The position numbers and the translations under genes were made by a program. 64,000 nt of DNA. Source: Sulfurospirillum sp. UBA2217 (GTDB lineage Bacteria > Campylobacterota > Campylobacteria > Campylobacterales > Sulfurospirillaceae). The stretch is from positions 1 through 64,000 of the forward strand of contig DCUJ01000001.1 in NCBI GenBank assembly GCA_002328495.1, read 5' to 3'. The notes under the pieces were generated by a model, which searched no databases, was not told where the DNA came from, and saw only the letters and a program-made list of their open reading frames with translations. Below, one piece after another: positions 43,336 through 51,975 of the stretch (its first letter is position 1; each line of letters opens with the position of its first letter).

Positions 43336-43731
43336 ATGATTAATGATCTAGTAGCAGATTCTTTAACAAGAATTAGAAATGCATCAATGCGTAAGCTTGA
43401 TGTGACAAAGTTGATGCACTCCAAATTGGTTGAAGCCATTTTGGTCATTTTCCAAAACAAGGGCTACATTGAGAGCTTTAATGTTGTGGAAGAGGGTCCT
43501 AAAAAATTCATCAATGTGGTATTGAAGTATGATGCAAGAGGCCAACAAGTCATCAATGAAGTGAAAAAAATCTCAAAACCAGGACGTCGTGTCTATAAGG
43601 GTTGTGATGAAATTAAGCGCTTTAAAAATGGCTATGGTACTATTGTTGTTAGTACATCAAAAGGTGTTCTTAGTAACGACGACGCACACAAAGCAGGTCT
43701 TGGTGGCGAAGTTGTGTGTAGTATTTGGTAA
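43336..43731 (+). CDS. rpsH: 30S ribosomal protein S8
   Basis: A 131-residue 16S rRNA-binding protein; in E. coli it represses the spc operon. LVADSLTRIRNASMRK and the C-terminal STSKGVLSNDDAHKAGLGGE block match. A 74-base gap follows before rplF with no clear promoter or terminator. Confidence 0.98.
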   Translation: MINDLVADSLTRIRNASMRKLDVTKLMHSKLVEAILVIFQNKGYIESFNVVEEGPKKFINVVLKYDARGQQVINEVKKISKPGRRVYKGCDEIKRFKNGYGTIVVSTSKGVLSNDDAHKAGLGGEVVCSIW

Positions 43732-43805
43732 TTAGCCCTTCTTTTATGGTATTCGATACTATTTCTAAGATGTAAGCTTATCGTAGACAAGTAAAAGGAA
43801 AAAAT

Positions 43806-44342
43806 ATGTCTCGTATTGGAAAAAAGCCTATTACTATCCCCGCTGGTATTAATGTATCAGTGGAGGGAGATGTAATAGCATTTCAAAAAGGAAGTGTTCA
43901 AAAAACATTGGACACTAAGGGAAATGTTGACGTAACCGTTCAAAATGGAGAACTCGTATTTGCTGCCAAAGGTGCTGATCGTCAAAGCAGTGCATTTTGG
44001 GGAACCTATCGTGCACTTGGACAAAATATCATTACAGGTCTAACTGAGGGTTTTAAAAAGACACTTGAGATCAATGGTGTGGGTTACAGAGCTGCCGTTA
44101 ATGGCAATGTATTAGAACTTCAACTTGGTTTTTCACATCCTATTAATTATGAATTTCCACAAGATATTCGAATTACGGTTGAAAAGAACGTTGTGTCTAT
44201 CGTAGGTGATGACAAGCAAGTTGTGGGGCAAATCGCTGCTGAAATTAGAAGTTTTAGAGCTCCTGAGCCTTACAAAGGTAAAGGTGTTAAATATTCTGAT
44301 GAAACGATTATCCGTAAAGCCGGAAAAACTTCTAAGAAGTAA
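43806..44342 (+). CDS. rplF: 50S ribosomal protein L6
   Basis: A 178-residue protein near the factor-binding site. MSRIGKKPITIPAGI, LEINGVGYRAAV and PEPYKGKGVKYSDE are diagnostic. AAAGGAAAAAAT lies before the ATG. Confidence 0.98.
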   Translation: MSRIGKKPITIPAGINVSVEGDVIAFQKGSVQKTLDTKGNVDVTVQNGELVFAAKGADRQSSAFWGTYRALGQNIITGLTEGFKKTLEINGVGYRAAVNGNVLELQLGFSHPINYEFPQDIRITVEKNVVSIVGDDKQVVGQIAAEIRSFRAPEPYKGKGVKYSDETIIRKAGKTSKK

Positions 44343-44351
44343 GGATAAGAG

Positions 44352-44708
44352 ATGAAAGCAAATATACTAAAACGAAAATTAGCACTCAGAATCAAGCGTA
44401 AAAAGCGTGTAAGAGCCGATATCTCTGGTACGGTTGAGCGACCAAGGGTTTCTTTCTTTAAATCAAACCGATATGTCTATGCACAAGCTATTGATGATGT
44501 GAATGGTGTTACATTAGCAGCTGTTGATGGAAAAAAGTTAGGATTTAATGCTAGCAAGCAAGGTGCAACGGAAGTTGCAAAGGTTTTTGCCGAAACACTC
44601 AAAGCGAACAATGTGACCAAAGTAGTTTACGATAGAAATGGTTATTTGTACCATGGTGTCGTAGCAGCTTTCGCAGATGGCCTTAGAGCTAACGGCATTG
44701 TGCTGTAA
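44352..44708 (+). CDS. rplR: 50S ribosomal protein L18
   Basis: A 118-residue 5S rRNA-binding protein. KRKLALRIKRKKRVRADISG, RPRVSFFKSNRYVYAQ and YDRNGYLYHGVVAAFADG match L18. Confidence 0.97.
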   Translation: MKANILKRKLALRIKRKKRVRADISGTVERPRVSFFKSNRYVYAQAIDDVNGVTLAAVDGKKLGFNASKQGATEVAKVFAETLKANNVTKVVYDRNGYLYHGVVAAFADGLRANGIVL

Positions 44709-44731
44709 ATTAAGAAGAGGATAACGATTCA

Positions 44732-45175
44732 ATGGAAAAATATAACAAAGAAGAGTTTGAAGAAGTCATCGTTAACATTGGCCGCGTAACAAAAGTTGTT
44801 AAGGGCGGTAGACGTTTTAGATTTACAGCACTGGTCGTTGTAGGCAATAAAAAAGGTCTTGTTGGCTATGGTTTTGGTAAAGCAAAAGAGGTTCCTGATG
44901 CGATTCGTAAAGCCGTTGATGATGCGTTTAAAAACATTGTTAAGGTGAATGTTAAAGGCTCAACCATCGCACATGATGTTGAAGTAAAGTTTAATGCAAG
45001 TCGTATTATTTTAAAACCAGCCAGTGATGGTACGGGTGTCATTGCGGGTGGTGCAACACGTCCTGTTGTTGAACTTGCAGGCATTAAAGATATTTTGACG
45101 AAGTCATTAGGTTCTAACAATGCTTCCAACGTGGTAAGAGCAACCATTAAAGCTCTTAGCATGATTAAGAGCTAA
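44732..45175 (+). CDS. rpsE: 30S ribosomal protein S5
   Basis: A 147-residue protein involved in decoding fidelity. GRVTKVVKGGRRFRFTALVV, GFGKAKEVPDAIRKA and AGGATRPVVELAGIKD identify it. rplO follows after nine bases; rpmD (L30), normally between them, is missing. Confidence 0.98.
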   Translation: MEKYNKEEFEEVIVNIGRVTKVVKGGRRFRFTALVVVGNKKGLVGYGFGKAKEVPDAIRKAVDDAFKNIVKVNVKGSTIAHDVEVKFNASRIILKPASDGTGVIAGGATRPVVELAGIKDILTKSLGSNNASNVVRATIKALSMIKS

Positions 45176-45184
45176 GGAGTAATT

Positions 45185-45589
45185 ATGGCATTAGATAATC
45201 TTACACCAGCAGAAAATTCCACAAAAGAGATCAAGCGCGTAGGGCGAGGTCAAGGTAGTGGAATGGGTAAAACAGCAAGCCGTGGTGCGAATGGTCAAAA
45301 GTCACGTACAGGCTACAAGCGTAAAAGAGGTTTTGAAGGTGGTCAACAGCCCCTCCAACGACGTCTACCAAAAGTAGGTTTTACATCCAGAGTGATTAAG
45401 CCTTACATCATCAATGTTGAAAAAATTAAAGCCATTTCTGAGCTTTCTGAAATTACAATGGACGCTATTCGCACCGTACATAAAATGTCAAGTGCGATTA
45501 CCAAAGTAAAACTTATCGGAGCCAATGCAAAAGAGTTAGCTTCTAAGATCAAAGATGAAAATGTTGTTTTCACTGGGTCGCAGATATGA
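45185..45589 (+). CDS. rplO: 50S ribosomal protein L15
   Basis: A 134-residue late-assembly protein. The glycine-rich front GRGQGSGMGKTASRGANGQ and FEGGQQPLQRRLPK are typical. The stop overlaps the secY start by four bases. Confidence 0.97.
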   Translation: MALDNLTPAENSTKEIKRVGRGQGSGMGKTASRGANGQKSRTGYKRKRGFEGGQQPLQRRLPKVGFTSRVIKPYIINVEKIKAISELSEITMDAIRTVHKMSSAITKVKLIGANAKELASKIKDENVVFTGSQI

Positions 45590-46848
45590 GTCAAGATCTT
45601 ATCCGAAAGATTTTGATTACACTGGGTTTTATATTTGCATACAGGATTCTGGCCTACGTGCCAGTTCCTGGTGTTAATATAGATGTTATTAAGGAGTTTT
45701 TTGACTCTAATAGCTCCAATGCCCTTGGGATGTTCAATATGTTTAGTGGCAATGCTGCTGAGCGTCTTAGTATCATCTCTCTTGGAATTATGCCTTACAT
45801 TACTGCTTCTATCGTTATGGAACTTCTCGCCGCAACTTTCCCAGCCCTCGGTAAAATGAAAAAAGAGCGTGATGGAATGGTGAAATACATGCAAATCATT
45901 CGTTACGCAACCATTGGTATTACTATTGTTCAAGCCATTGGTGTTTCTGTGGGTCTTGGTGGTATGACGGGACGTTCGGGTGAGAGTGCTGTTATGCTTG
46001 ATATGACAACGTTTTCAGCCGTAGCTGCTGCTAGTATGCTTGCTGGGACCATGTTGCTTATGTGGATTGGCGAGCAGATTACCCAACGTGGTATTGGCAA
46101 TGGTATCAGTTTAATTATTTTTGCAGGTATCGTTTCAGGCATTCCAAGTGCTATCGGAGGCACCATTAATCTTGTGAATACAGGTGAGTTAAACTTTTTA
46201 GTTGTCATTGGTATTTTACTCGTTATTCTAGCAACCGTTGGATCCATTATTTACGTAGAAATGGGTGAGCGACGTATACCGATTTCTTATTCACGTAAAG
46301 TTGTTTTGCAAAATCAGCACAAGCGTATTATGAATTATGTTCCGATCAAGATGAACTTGAGCGGTGTTATTCCTCCTATTTTTGCCAGTGCCATTTTGAT
46401 GTTTCCTTCCACCATCATGCAAGCAAGTACCAATCCTGTTGTACAAGCCATTAACGACTTTTTGAATCCAAACAGCTATGTTTTTAATGTCTTAACGTTT
46501 ATTTTTGTGATTTTCTTTGCCTATTTTTACGCATCGATTGTATTTAATGCTAAAGATATCTCTGAAAATCTTAAAAAGCAAGGTGGCTTTATTCCTGGTA
46601 TTCGACCGGGGGAAGGTACGGCACTCTTCTTAAACGAAGTTGCAGGAAGATTGACGTTGTGGGGTTCTATCTATTTAGGTCTGATTTCTACACTTCCTTG
46701 GGTATTGGTGAAAGTGATGGGTGTACCGTTTTACTTCGGTGGAACGGCAGTTTTAATTGTGGTACAAGTAGCGCTTGATACCATGCGAAAAATTGAAGCT
46801 CAGATGTATATGAACAAATACGAAACCTTGAGTGCAGTAGGTCTTTAG
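45586..46848 (+). CDS. secY: Protein translocase subunit SecY
   Basis: A 420-residue channel protein with ten predicted membrane helices. Visible landmarks are PVPGVN (periplasmic plug side), GIMPYITASIVMEL, GNGISLIIFAGI, RRIPI and the C-terminal cytosolic GIRPGEGTA loop used by SecA and ribosomes. Its position after rplO is standard. Confidence 0.98.
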   Translation: MSQDLIRKILITLGFIFAYRILAYVPVPGVNIDVIKEFFDSNSSNALGMFNMFSGNAAERLSIISLGIMPYITASIVMELLAATFPALGKMKKERDGMVKYMQIIRYATIGITIVQAIGVSVGLGGMTGRSGESAVMLDMTTFSAVAAASMLAGTMLLMWIGEQITQRGIGNGISLIIFAGIVSGIPSAIGGTINLVNTGELNFLVVIGILLVILATVGSIIYVEMGERRIPISYSRKVVLQNQHKRIMNYVPIKMNLSGVIPPIFASAILMFPSTIMQASTNPVVQAINDFLNPNSYVFNVLTFIFVIFFAYFYASIVFNAKDISENLKKQGGFIPGIRPGEGTALFLNEVAGRLTLWGSIYLGLISTLPWVLVKVMGVPFYFGGTAVLIVVQVALDTMRKIEAQMYMNKYETLSAVGL

Positions 46849-46853
46849 TCTTC

Positions 46854-47612
46854 ATGGCTATTACCATTAAAAAAAGTGGCGAGATTGAAAAGCTTCGCGT
46901 CGCCAATCGTATTGTTGCCCAAACCTTGGAATATCTTACCTCAAAGGTTCACCCTGGCATTAGCCTTAAAGAGCTCAATGCCTTGGGTGAGTCATATATT
47001 CACAGTTTAGGGGCCAAACCTGCTTTTAAAGGTCTTTATGGGTTTCCCTCTGGTGTGTGCACCTCTGTTAACGAAGTGATTATCCATGGTATCCCTAATG
47101 AATATTGTCTTAAAGAAGGTGATATTATTGGGCTTGATATTGGAACACAGATTGATGGTTGGTATGGCGATTCAGCCGTTACGCTACCGGTGGGTGTAAT
47201 TTCAAAAGAGGATGAGAGGCTGATTGCCTGTGCAAAAGATGCTCTTGACTACGCGATAGATATTATTAAGCCTGAGATGCGTTTTAAAGAGTTATCGTAT
47301 GCCATCGAGCAGTTTATTGTAGGTCGAGGATACGTTCCTTTGCGAGGATTTTGTGGGCATGGAATTGGGCGAAAACCCCATGAAGAGCCTGAAATTCCAA
47401 ACTATTTAGAAGGAAACAATCCAAAAAGCGGTCCAAAGATTAAAAACGGTATGGTGTTTTGTTTGGAACCCATGATCTGCCAAAGAGAGTCAACCCCTAA
47501 AGTCTTAGAAGACAAATGGTCGGTTGTTTCAATTGATGGCATGAAAGGGAGTCACTATGAACACACAATCGCTGTGATTGATGGGTGTGTTGAGATTTTA
47601 TCAAGAGTGTAG
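46854..47612 (+). CDS. map: Methionine aminopeptidase, type I
   Basis: A 252-residue enzyme removing initiator Met. Metal ligands lie in GLDIGTQIDGWYGDSAVT (two Asp), GFCGHGIGRKPHEEP (His), CLEPMI (Glu) and the C-terminal YEHTIAV region (Glu). adk, often between secY and map in other phyla, is absent. Confidence 0.97.
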   Translation: MAITIKKSGEIEKLRVANRIVAQTLEYLTSKVHPGISLKELNALGESYIHSLGAKPAFKGLYGFPSGVCTSVNEVIIHGIPNEYCLKEGDIIGLDIGTQIDGWYGDSAVTLPVGVISKEDERLIACAKDALDYAIDIIKPEMRFKELSYAIEQFIVGRGYVPLRGFCGHGIGRKPHEEPEIPNYLEGNNPKSGPKIKNGMVFCLEPMICQRESTPKVLEDKWSVVSIDGMKGSHYEHTIAVIDGCVEILSRV

Positions 47613-47620
47613 GAGGTAAA

Positions 47621-47839
47621 ATGGCAAAAGATGATGTTATTGAAATTGATGGGAAAGTGATAGAAGCACTTCCTAATGCAACGTTCAAAGTTGAAGTACA
47701 AAACAGCCATGTGATATTATGTCACATTGCGGGTAAGATGAGAATGCATTATATTAAAATAATGCCTGGAGATACCGTTAAGGTGGAATTAACCCCTTAT
47801 AGTTTGGACAAAGGTCGCATTACATACCGCTATAAGTAA
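47621..47839 (+). CDS. infA: Translation initiation factor IF-1
   Basis: A 72-residue OB-fold factor. MAKDDVIEIDGKVIEALPNA, VEVQNSHVILCHIAGKMR and RGRITYRYK-type end (KGRITYRYK) are diagnostic. GGAGG lies ahead of the ATG. Confidence 0.98.
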   Translation: MAKDDVIEIDGKVIEALPNATFKVEVQNSHVILCHIAGKMRMHYIKIMPGDTVKVELTPYSLDKGRITYRYK

Positions 47840-47858
47840 AGTATTAGCTTATTTTGTG

Positions 47859-47951
47859 TATAATTTGCCCCTTTTGTAAAGCTGTGTGAAGAATAATCGA
47901 AAAAAAGACCACTGTTTTTTCGATTGTTGGTTTGACAAACGTCGTCAAACC
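47859..47951 (+). promoter_or_regulatory. Promoter and structured leader of the rpmJ-rpsM-rpoA unit
   Basis: A TATAAT box (47859-47864) sits 20 bases after infA. Downstream, two hairpins follow each other. The first pairs 47895-47905 (AATCGAAAAAA) with 47915-47925. The second pairs GGTTTGAC (47929-47936) with GTCAAACC (47944-47951). The first has little GC in its stem and no following T run. The leader is ~130 bases to the rpmJ ATG. S4 binds the rpsM leader in E. coli and rpsD is in this unit, so an S4-responsive leader is a fair guess. Confidence 0.5.
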
Positions 47952-48000
47952 TGTGACAGTTTCACTCAAAATTAAGTGGAAAAAACGTTCAGGAGTCACA

Positions 48001-48114
48001 ATGAAAGTACGACCTTCTGTAAAGAAGATGTGCGATAAGTGCAAGGTGATTAAGCGAAAAGGTATCGTGAGAGTCATTTGCGTAAATCCAAAACATAAAC
48101 AGAGACAAGGATAA
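48001..48114 (+). CDS. rpmJ: 50S ribosomal protein L36
   Basis: A 37-residue zinc-type L36. MKVRPSVKKMCDKCKVIKR with CxxC, then C and His in VICVNPKHKQRQG. AGGAG lies 6 bases before the ATG at 48001; the longer open frame upstream is leader. Confidence 0.97.
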   Translation: MKVRPSVKKMCDKCKVIKRKGIVRVICVNPKHKQRQG

Positions 48115-48116
48115 GC

Positions 48117-48485
48117 ATGGCAAGGATTGCAGGTGTAGACCTTCCAATGAAGAAGAGAGTAGAGTACGGTTTAACGTACATCTACGGCATAGGTTTGACA
48201 AGTTCACGTTTGATTTTAGATGCAACGGGAATTTCATACAATAAAAGAGTTCATGAACTCAGCGAAGATGAAGTAGCAGCGATTCGTAAAGAGATTCAAG
48301 CAGGCTTCCAAGTTGAGGGTGATCTTCGTAAAAAAGTAGCTATGGACATTAAAGCACTCATGGATATGGGAAGCTATCGTGGCCTTAGACACAGAAAAGG
48401 CTTGCCAGTTCGAGGTCAAAAAACTAAAACGAATGCGCGTACCCGTAAAGGTAAAAAACGTACCGTTGGCGCAAAAGCTAAATAA
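48117..48485 (+). CDS. rpsM: 30S ribosomal protein S13
   Basis: A 122-residue head protein touching the P-site tRNA. MARIAGVDLPMKKRVEYGLT, YRGLRHRKGLPVRGQKTKTN and the basic tail are diagnostic. Confidence 0.98.
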   Translation: MARIAGVDLPMKKRVEYGLTYIYGIGLTSSRLILDATGISYNKRVHELSEDEVAAIRKEIQAGFQVEGDLRKKVAMDIKALMDMGSYRGLRHRKGLPVRGQKTKTNARTRKGKKRTVGAKAK

Positions 48486-48506
48486 CGCAGTCTCAAAGGG
48501 AATCAG

Positions 48507-48899
48507 ATGGCAAAAAGAAAAGTAGTACGTAAGAAAGTCGTTAGAAAAAATATTGCTAAGGGAATTATTCATATTTCTGCAACATTTAATAACACTGTCG
48601 TAACTGTAACTGATGAGATGGGAAATGTGATTGCATGGAGTAGTGCAGGAAGCTTGGGCTTTAAAGGTAGTAAAAAATCTACTCCTTATGCCGCACAACA
48701 AGCAGTTGAAGACGCACTTAACAAAGCAAAAGAGCATGGTCTCAAAGAGATCGGTATTAAGGTTCAAGGACCTGGTAGCGGTCGTGAAACAGCAGTTAAA
48801 AGTGCAGGCACAACAGAGGGTGTTAAGGTCTCTTTTCTAAAAGACGTAACGCCATTACCACACAACGGTTGTAGACCTCCAAAACGTAGAAGAGTTTAA
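48507..48899 (+). CDS. rpsK: 30S ribosomal protein S11
   Basis: A 130-residue platform protein. HISATFNNTVVTVTDEMGN, STPYAAQQA and the C-terminal HNGCRPPKRRRV identify it. 76 bases without a clear signal separate it from rpsD. Confidence 0.98.
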   Translation: MAKRKVVRKKVVRKNIAKGIIHISATFNNTVVTVTDEMGNVIAWSSAGSLGFKGSKKSTPYAAQQAVEDALNKAKEHGLKEIGIKVQGPGSGRETAVKSAGTTEGVKVSFLKDVTPLPHNGCRPPKRRRV

Positions 48900-48975
48900 T
48901 TTAAATATTAGACGAAACGTTTTTGGTAAGGTAACATAATAATTTTTTCGTTTACGCAATAGATTAGGAGAAAAA

Positions 48976-49602
48976 ATGGCAAGATATAGAGGACCAGTCG
49001 AGAAGCTCGAGAGAAGACTTGGTGTCAGCTTAGCCCTTAAAGGTGAGCGCAGACTTGCTGGTAAAAGCGCATTGGACAAGCGTCCTTACGCCCCAGGTCA
49101 GCACGGACAAAGAAGAGCAAAAATTAGTGAGTACGGACTTCAATTAAGAGAAAAACAAAAAGCGAAGTTTATGTATGGAGTTTCTGAAAAACAATTCAGA
49201 CGAATATTTGATGAAGCAGCACGTAGAGATGGAAATACGGGTATTAATCTCGTTCAATTAATCGAAAGACGATTGGATAATGTTGTATATCGTATGGGCT
49301 TTGCAACGACACGTCGTTTTGCACGTCAATTGGTCACTCACGGACATATTTTAGTGAACGGAAGTCGTGTAGATATTCCTTCGTATGTCGTACGTGCTGG
49401 TGAGAAGATTGAAGTATGCGAAAAATCAAAAAACAATCCACAAATCAAACGTGCCTTAGAGCTCACACAACAAACGGGCATTGCCCCATGGGTTGATGTG
49501 GAAAGAGATAAAGCGATGGGTATTTTTACCCGAATTCCTGAGAGAGATGAAGTGGTTATTCCGGTTGAAGAAAGATTAATCGTTGAGCTATACTCTAAAT
49601 AA
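48976..49602 (+). CDS. rpsD: 30S ribosomal protein S4
   Basis: A 208-residue primary 16S rRNA binder and, in E. coli, repressor of the alpha operon. MARYRGPVEKLERRLGVSL, PGQHGQRR and the S4 domain (LDNVVYRMGFATTRRFARQL) are clear. AGGAG lies ahead of the ATG. Confidence 0.98.
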   Translation: MARYRGPVEKLERRLGVSLALKGERRLAGKSALDKRPYAPGQHGQRRAKISEYGLQLREKQKAKFMYGVSEKQFRRIFDEAARRDGNTGINLVQLIERRLDNVVYRMGFATTRRFARQLVTHGHILVNGSRVDIPSYVVRAGEKIEVCEKSKNNPQIKRALELTQQTGIAPWVDVERDKAMGIFTRIPERDEVVIPVEERLIVELYSK

Positions 49603-49617
49603 CAAAGTAGGTAGCAT

Positions 49618-50631
49618 ATGAAAAAAATCAATACATCAGCTTACATGCCAACAGAAATTGAAGTTGAAAATTTAGCTGCGAATAAAGTTCAAATTAACGC
49701 ATACCCTTTTGAATCAGGGTTTGCTGTTACTTTAGCGCATCCGCTTCGTAGATTGCTTCTTAGCAGTACTGTAGGTTCTGCTCCAACGGCAGTAAAGATT
49801 GAGGGTGTGACTCATGAGTTTGACAGCATGCGAGGTATGCTTGAAGATGTGGCACTTTTTATCATAAACCTCAAAAATATTCGTTTTAAAATTAAGGGTG
49901 ATGAAAAACGTGTGGAAGTTAACTACACGTTTTCAGGCTCTAAAGAAATTAAGGGAAGCGATCTTTGCAATGCCTTAGTTGATATTGTAACGCCAGAAGC
50001 CTACTTGGCAACAATTAATGAAGATGCTGAACTCAGCTTCTCATTGATTATTGAAAAAGGTATCGGATATGTTCCAAGTGAGAATATCCGTGGATTAGTA
50101 GGGGACGATTATATAGCACTGGATGCTTTTTTTACACCGGTAAAAAGAGCGGTTTATGATATTGAAAATGTTTTGGTTGAAGATAATCCAAATTATGAAA
50201 AAATCGTTTTCACTATTGAAACCGATGGTTTGGTTTCTCCCATCGAAGCATTCAAAAATGCTTTGGAGGCAATGTATGCACAAATGTCAGTCTTTAATGG
50301 CATTTTGGATATCGCTGTTGCCCCTAAGAGTGAACACTCTAGTGACAATGTAGAGTTTGGGAAATTGCTTCAAAGTATTGAAGAATTGGGTTTAAGTGCG
50401 CGCAGTTACAACTGCTTAGATCGTGCTGAGGTAAAATACATTGCTGAGCTCTCTTTAATGAGTGAGTTGGAGCTTAAAAACCTTAAAAACCTAGGTAAAA
50501 AATCGTTAGAAGAGATTAGACAAGTGATGGAAGAGAGTGGGTATCCTGTAGGGTTTAACTTTTCTGAAGAGACTGCCACTTTGCTTGCTAAAAAAATTCA
50601 AGATTTAAAATCTGAAGCCAATGAGGGTTAA
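49618..50631 (+). CDS. rpoA: RNA polymerase alpha subunit
   Basis: A 337-residue protein. The N-terminal assembly domain shows PFESGFAVTLAHPLRRLLLSS, and VTPEAYLATINEDAEL follows. The C-terminal DNA-contact domain has IEELGLSARSYNCLDRA and LKNLGKKSLEEI. Ordinary length and position between rpsD and rplQ. Confidence 0.98.
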   Translation: MKKINTSAYMPTEIEVENLAANKVQINAYPFESGFAVTLAHPLRRLLLSSTVGSAPTAVKIEGVTHEFDSMRGMLEDVALFIINLKNIRFKIKGDEKRVEVNYTFSGSKEIKGSDLCNALVDIVTPEAYLATINEDAELSFSLIIEKGIGYVPSENIRGLVGDDYIALDAFFTPVKRAVYDIENVLVEDNPNYEKIVFTIETDGLVSPIEAFKNALEAMYAQMSVFNGILDIAVAPKSEHSSDNVEFGKLLQSIEELGLSARSYNCLDRAEVKYIAELSLMSELELKNLKNLGKKSLEEIRQVMEESGYPVGFNFSEETATLLAKKIQDLKSEANEG

Positions 50632-50634
50632 TTT

Positions 50635-50985
50635 ATGAGACATAAGCACGGATACAGAAAGCTTGGTCGTAGTTCATCTCACAGAGCAGCGCTCTTGAAG
50701 AATATGGCTATTGCTGTCATTAAATATGAAAAAATCGAAACAACGGTTCCAAAAGCCAAAGAGCTTAGAGGATTTGTTGAAAAGTTGATCACAAAAGCCG
50801 GAGAGGGTGGTGATCATGCACACAAGTTTGTGTTTGCGGCACTTCAAGATAAAGAGTGTACTAAAAAACTTGTGAATGAAATTGCGCCAAAGTACCTTGA
50901 GCGTAATGGCGGGTATACTCGTATTGTCAAAACACGCATCCGCAAGGGTGATGCTGCACCAATGGCATTTTTAGAACTCGTATAA
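50635..50985 (+). CDS. rplQ: 50S ribosomal protein L17
   Basis: A 116-residue protein, last in the ribosomal cluster. MRHKHGYRKLGRSSSHRAALL and GGYTRIVKTRIRKGDAAPMA match. A strong terminator follows 11 bases after the stop. Confidence 0.98.
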   Translation: MRHKHGYRKLGRSSSHRAALLKNMAIAVIKYEKIETTVPKAKELRGFVEKLITKAGEGGDHAHKFVFAALQDKECTKKLVNEIAPKYLERNGGYTRIVKTRIRKGDAAPMAFLELV

Positions 50986-50996
50986 TTCTCCATATG

Positions 50997-51034
50997 GAGG
51001 TTTGAAAATAAGCTTTTTCAAACCTCTTTCTTTG
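50997..51034 (+). terminator. Rho-independent terminator of the ribosomal cluster
   Basis: GAGGTTTGAAAA (50997-51008) pairs perfectly with TTTTCAAACCTC (51015-51026) around a six-base loop, followed by TTTCTTTG. A 12-base stem right after rplQ fits the end of the 14-kb operon. Confidence 0.85.
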
Positions 51035-51118
51035 TTTTAAGCCCCCAAAATTAAGTCACTTTTAACGCAAACTATTGTTTAATAGAACTCTTCTAAACCC
51101 TAAGAAAGAGGAGTATGA

Positions 51119-51397
51119 ATGATACCGTTTAGTGATGAAGAACTCTTGCCTGTTGTTGAAAAATCATTGGAAAAAATTAAACCTATGTTGGCACTTGATG
51201 GTGGTGGATTAACACTACTGTGCATAAAATCTGGCCGTGTTTTTGTTCAATTACAAGGTGCATGCCAAGGTTGTGCTTCTAGTGGACAAACTCTGAAATA
51301 TGGTATCGAAAGACAGCTTCGTATTGATATTCATCCTGAGATTGAAGTGGTGAATATTGCCCCTGGTCAAGAACATGAAATTGAGGCACTAGTATAG
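51119..51397 (+). CDS. NifU C-terminal-domain (Nfu-type) iron-sulfur carrier
   Basis: A 92-residue protein with the Nfu pattern LDGGGLTLLCIKSGRVFVQL and the cluster-binding CxxC in ACQGCASSGQTL. It should carry or deliver an Fe-S cluster. Strong AAGAGGAG upstream; an ATG four bases earlier leads to a stop after five codons and is not used. It is first in a run with murE and partners, an order I recall from Campylobacter. Confidence 0.9.
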   Translation: MIPFSDEELLPVVEKSLEKIKPMLALDGGGLTLLCIKSGRVFVQLQGACQGCASSGQTLKYGIERQLRIDIHPEIEVVNIAPGQEHEIEALV

Positions 51398-51399
51398 CG

Positions 51400-51966
51400 A
51401 TGAATGAACGTATTCATAAAGCGATTGAGCTTTTTTATGCCAAACAATTTACACACGCTTTAGCCCTTTTTGCTTTGGAACTTAGTGAAAATGTCTCTGC
51501 TAAAGAGGCACGCATTGGCGCATTGCTCTGTGATATGGCACTTGAAAATGAAGCACAAGCAAGGTCTTTATTTGAATACTATCTTTTAACTAAAGACAAT
51601 GGGGTGGAAGAGTGTGAGGCTGTGATGGAAACCATTATTCATTCGGTGGATGAAAACAGGGATAAAATCGCACGCTTACTTGGACAGAACAATGATTTTG
51701 AAGGACGAATCAATGCAGAAAATGGCATTCGGTATGAAGATTTCAGAGATTTGATTGATGCTCGAGGAAGTTTTAAAGAGGCATTTGAAGATATTATGTT
51801 TTCAACCAAAGTCATTATTTCGCGTAAAGAAGATTTTGTTGATTTTCTCTCAAAGCTCATGGAAAATGGGTTTGTTGATATTTCACTTAATTACCTTGAG
51901 AGTGCCGTGACACTCTTTCCTAATGATGAGCAACTGTTAACACTCATTAAAAAAGTCCAACACTAA
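51400..51966 (+). CDS. Conserved helical protein of unknown function (TPR-like)
   Basis: A 188-residue soluble protein made almost wholly of predicted helices; the opening IHKAIELFYAKQFTHALALF and closing ISLNYLESAVTLFPNDEQLL look like degenerate TPR units. No catalytic motif and no signal peptide. It lies between nfu and murE, two bases after the former. Function not recognised. Confidence 0.75.
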   Translation: MNERIHKAIELFYAKQFTHALALFALELSENVSAKEARIGALLCDMALENEAQARSLFEYYLLTKDNGVEECEAVMETIIHSVDENRDKIARLLGQNNDFEGRINAENGIRYEDFRDLIDARGSFKEAFEDIMFSTKVIISRKEDFVDFLSKLMENGFVDISLNYLESAVTLFPNDEQLLTLIKKVQH

Positions 51967-51975
51967 GAGTCTTTC

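Noticed and set aside
43732..43805. Internal promoter or terminator between rpsH and rplF
   Set aside because: Only a weak GTAT/ATAC hairpin and no convincing -10; the gap is best left unassigned.
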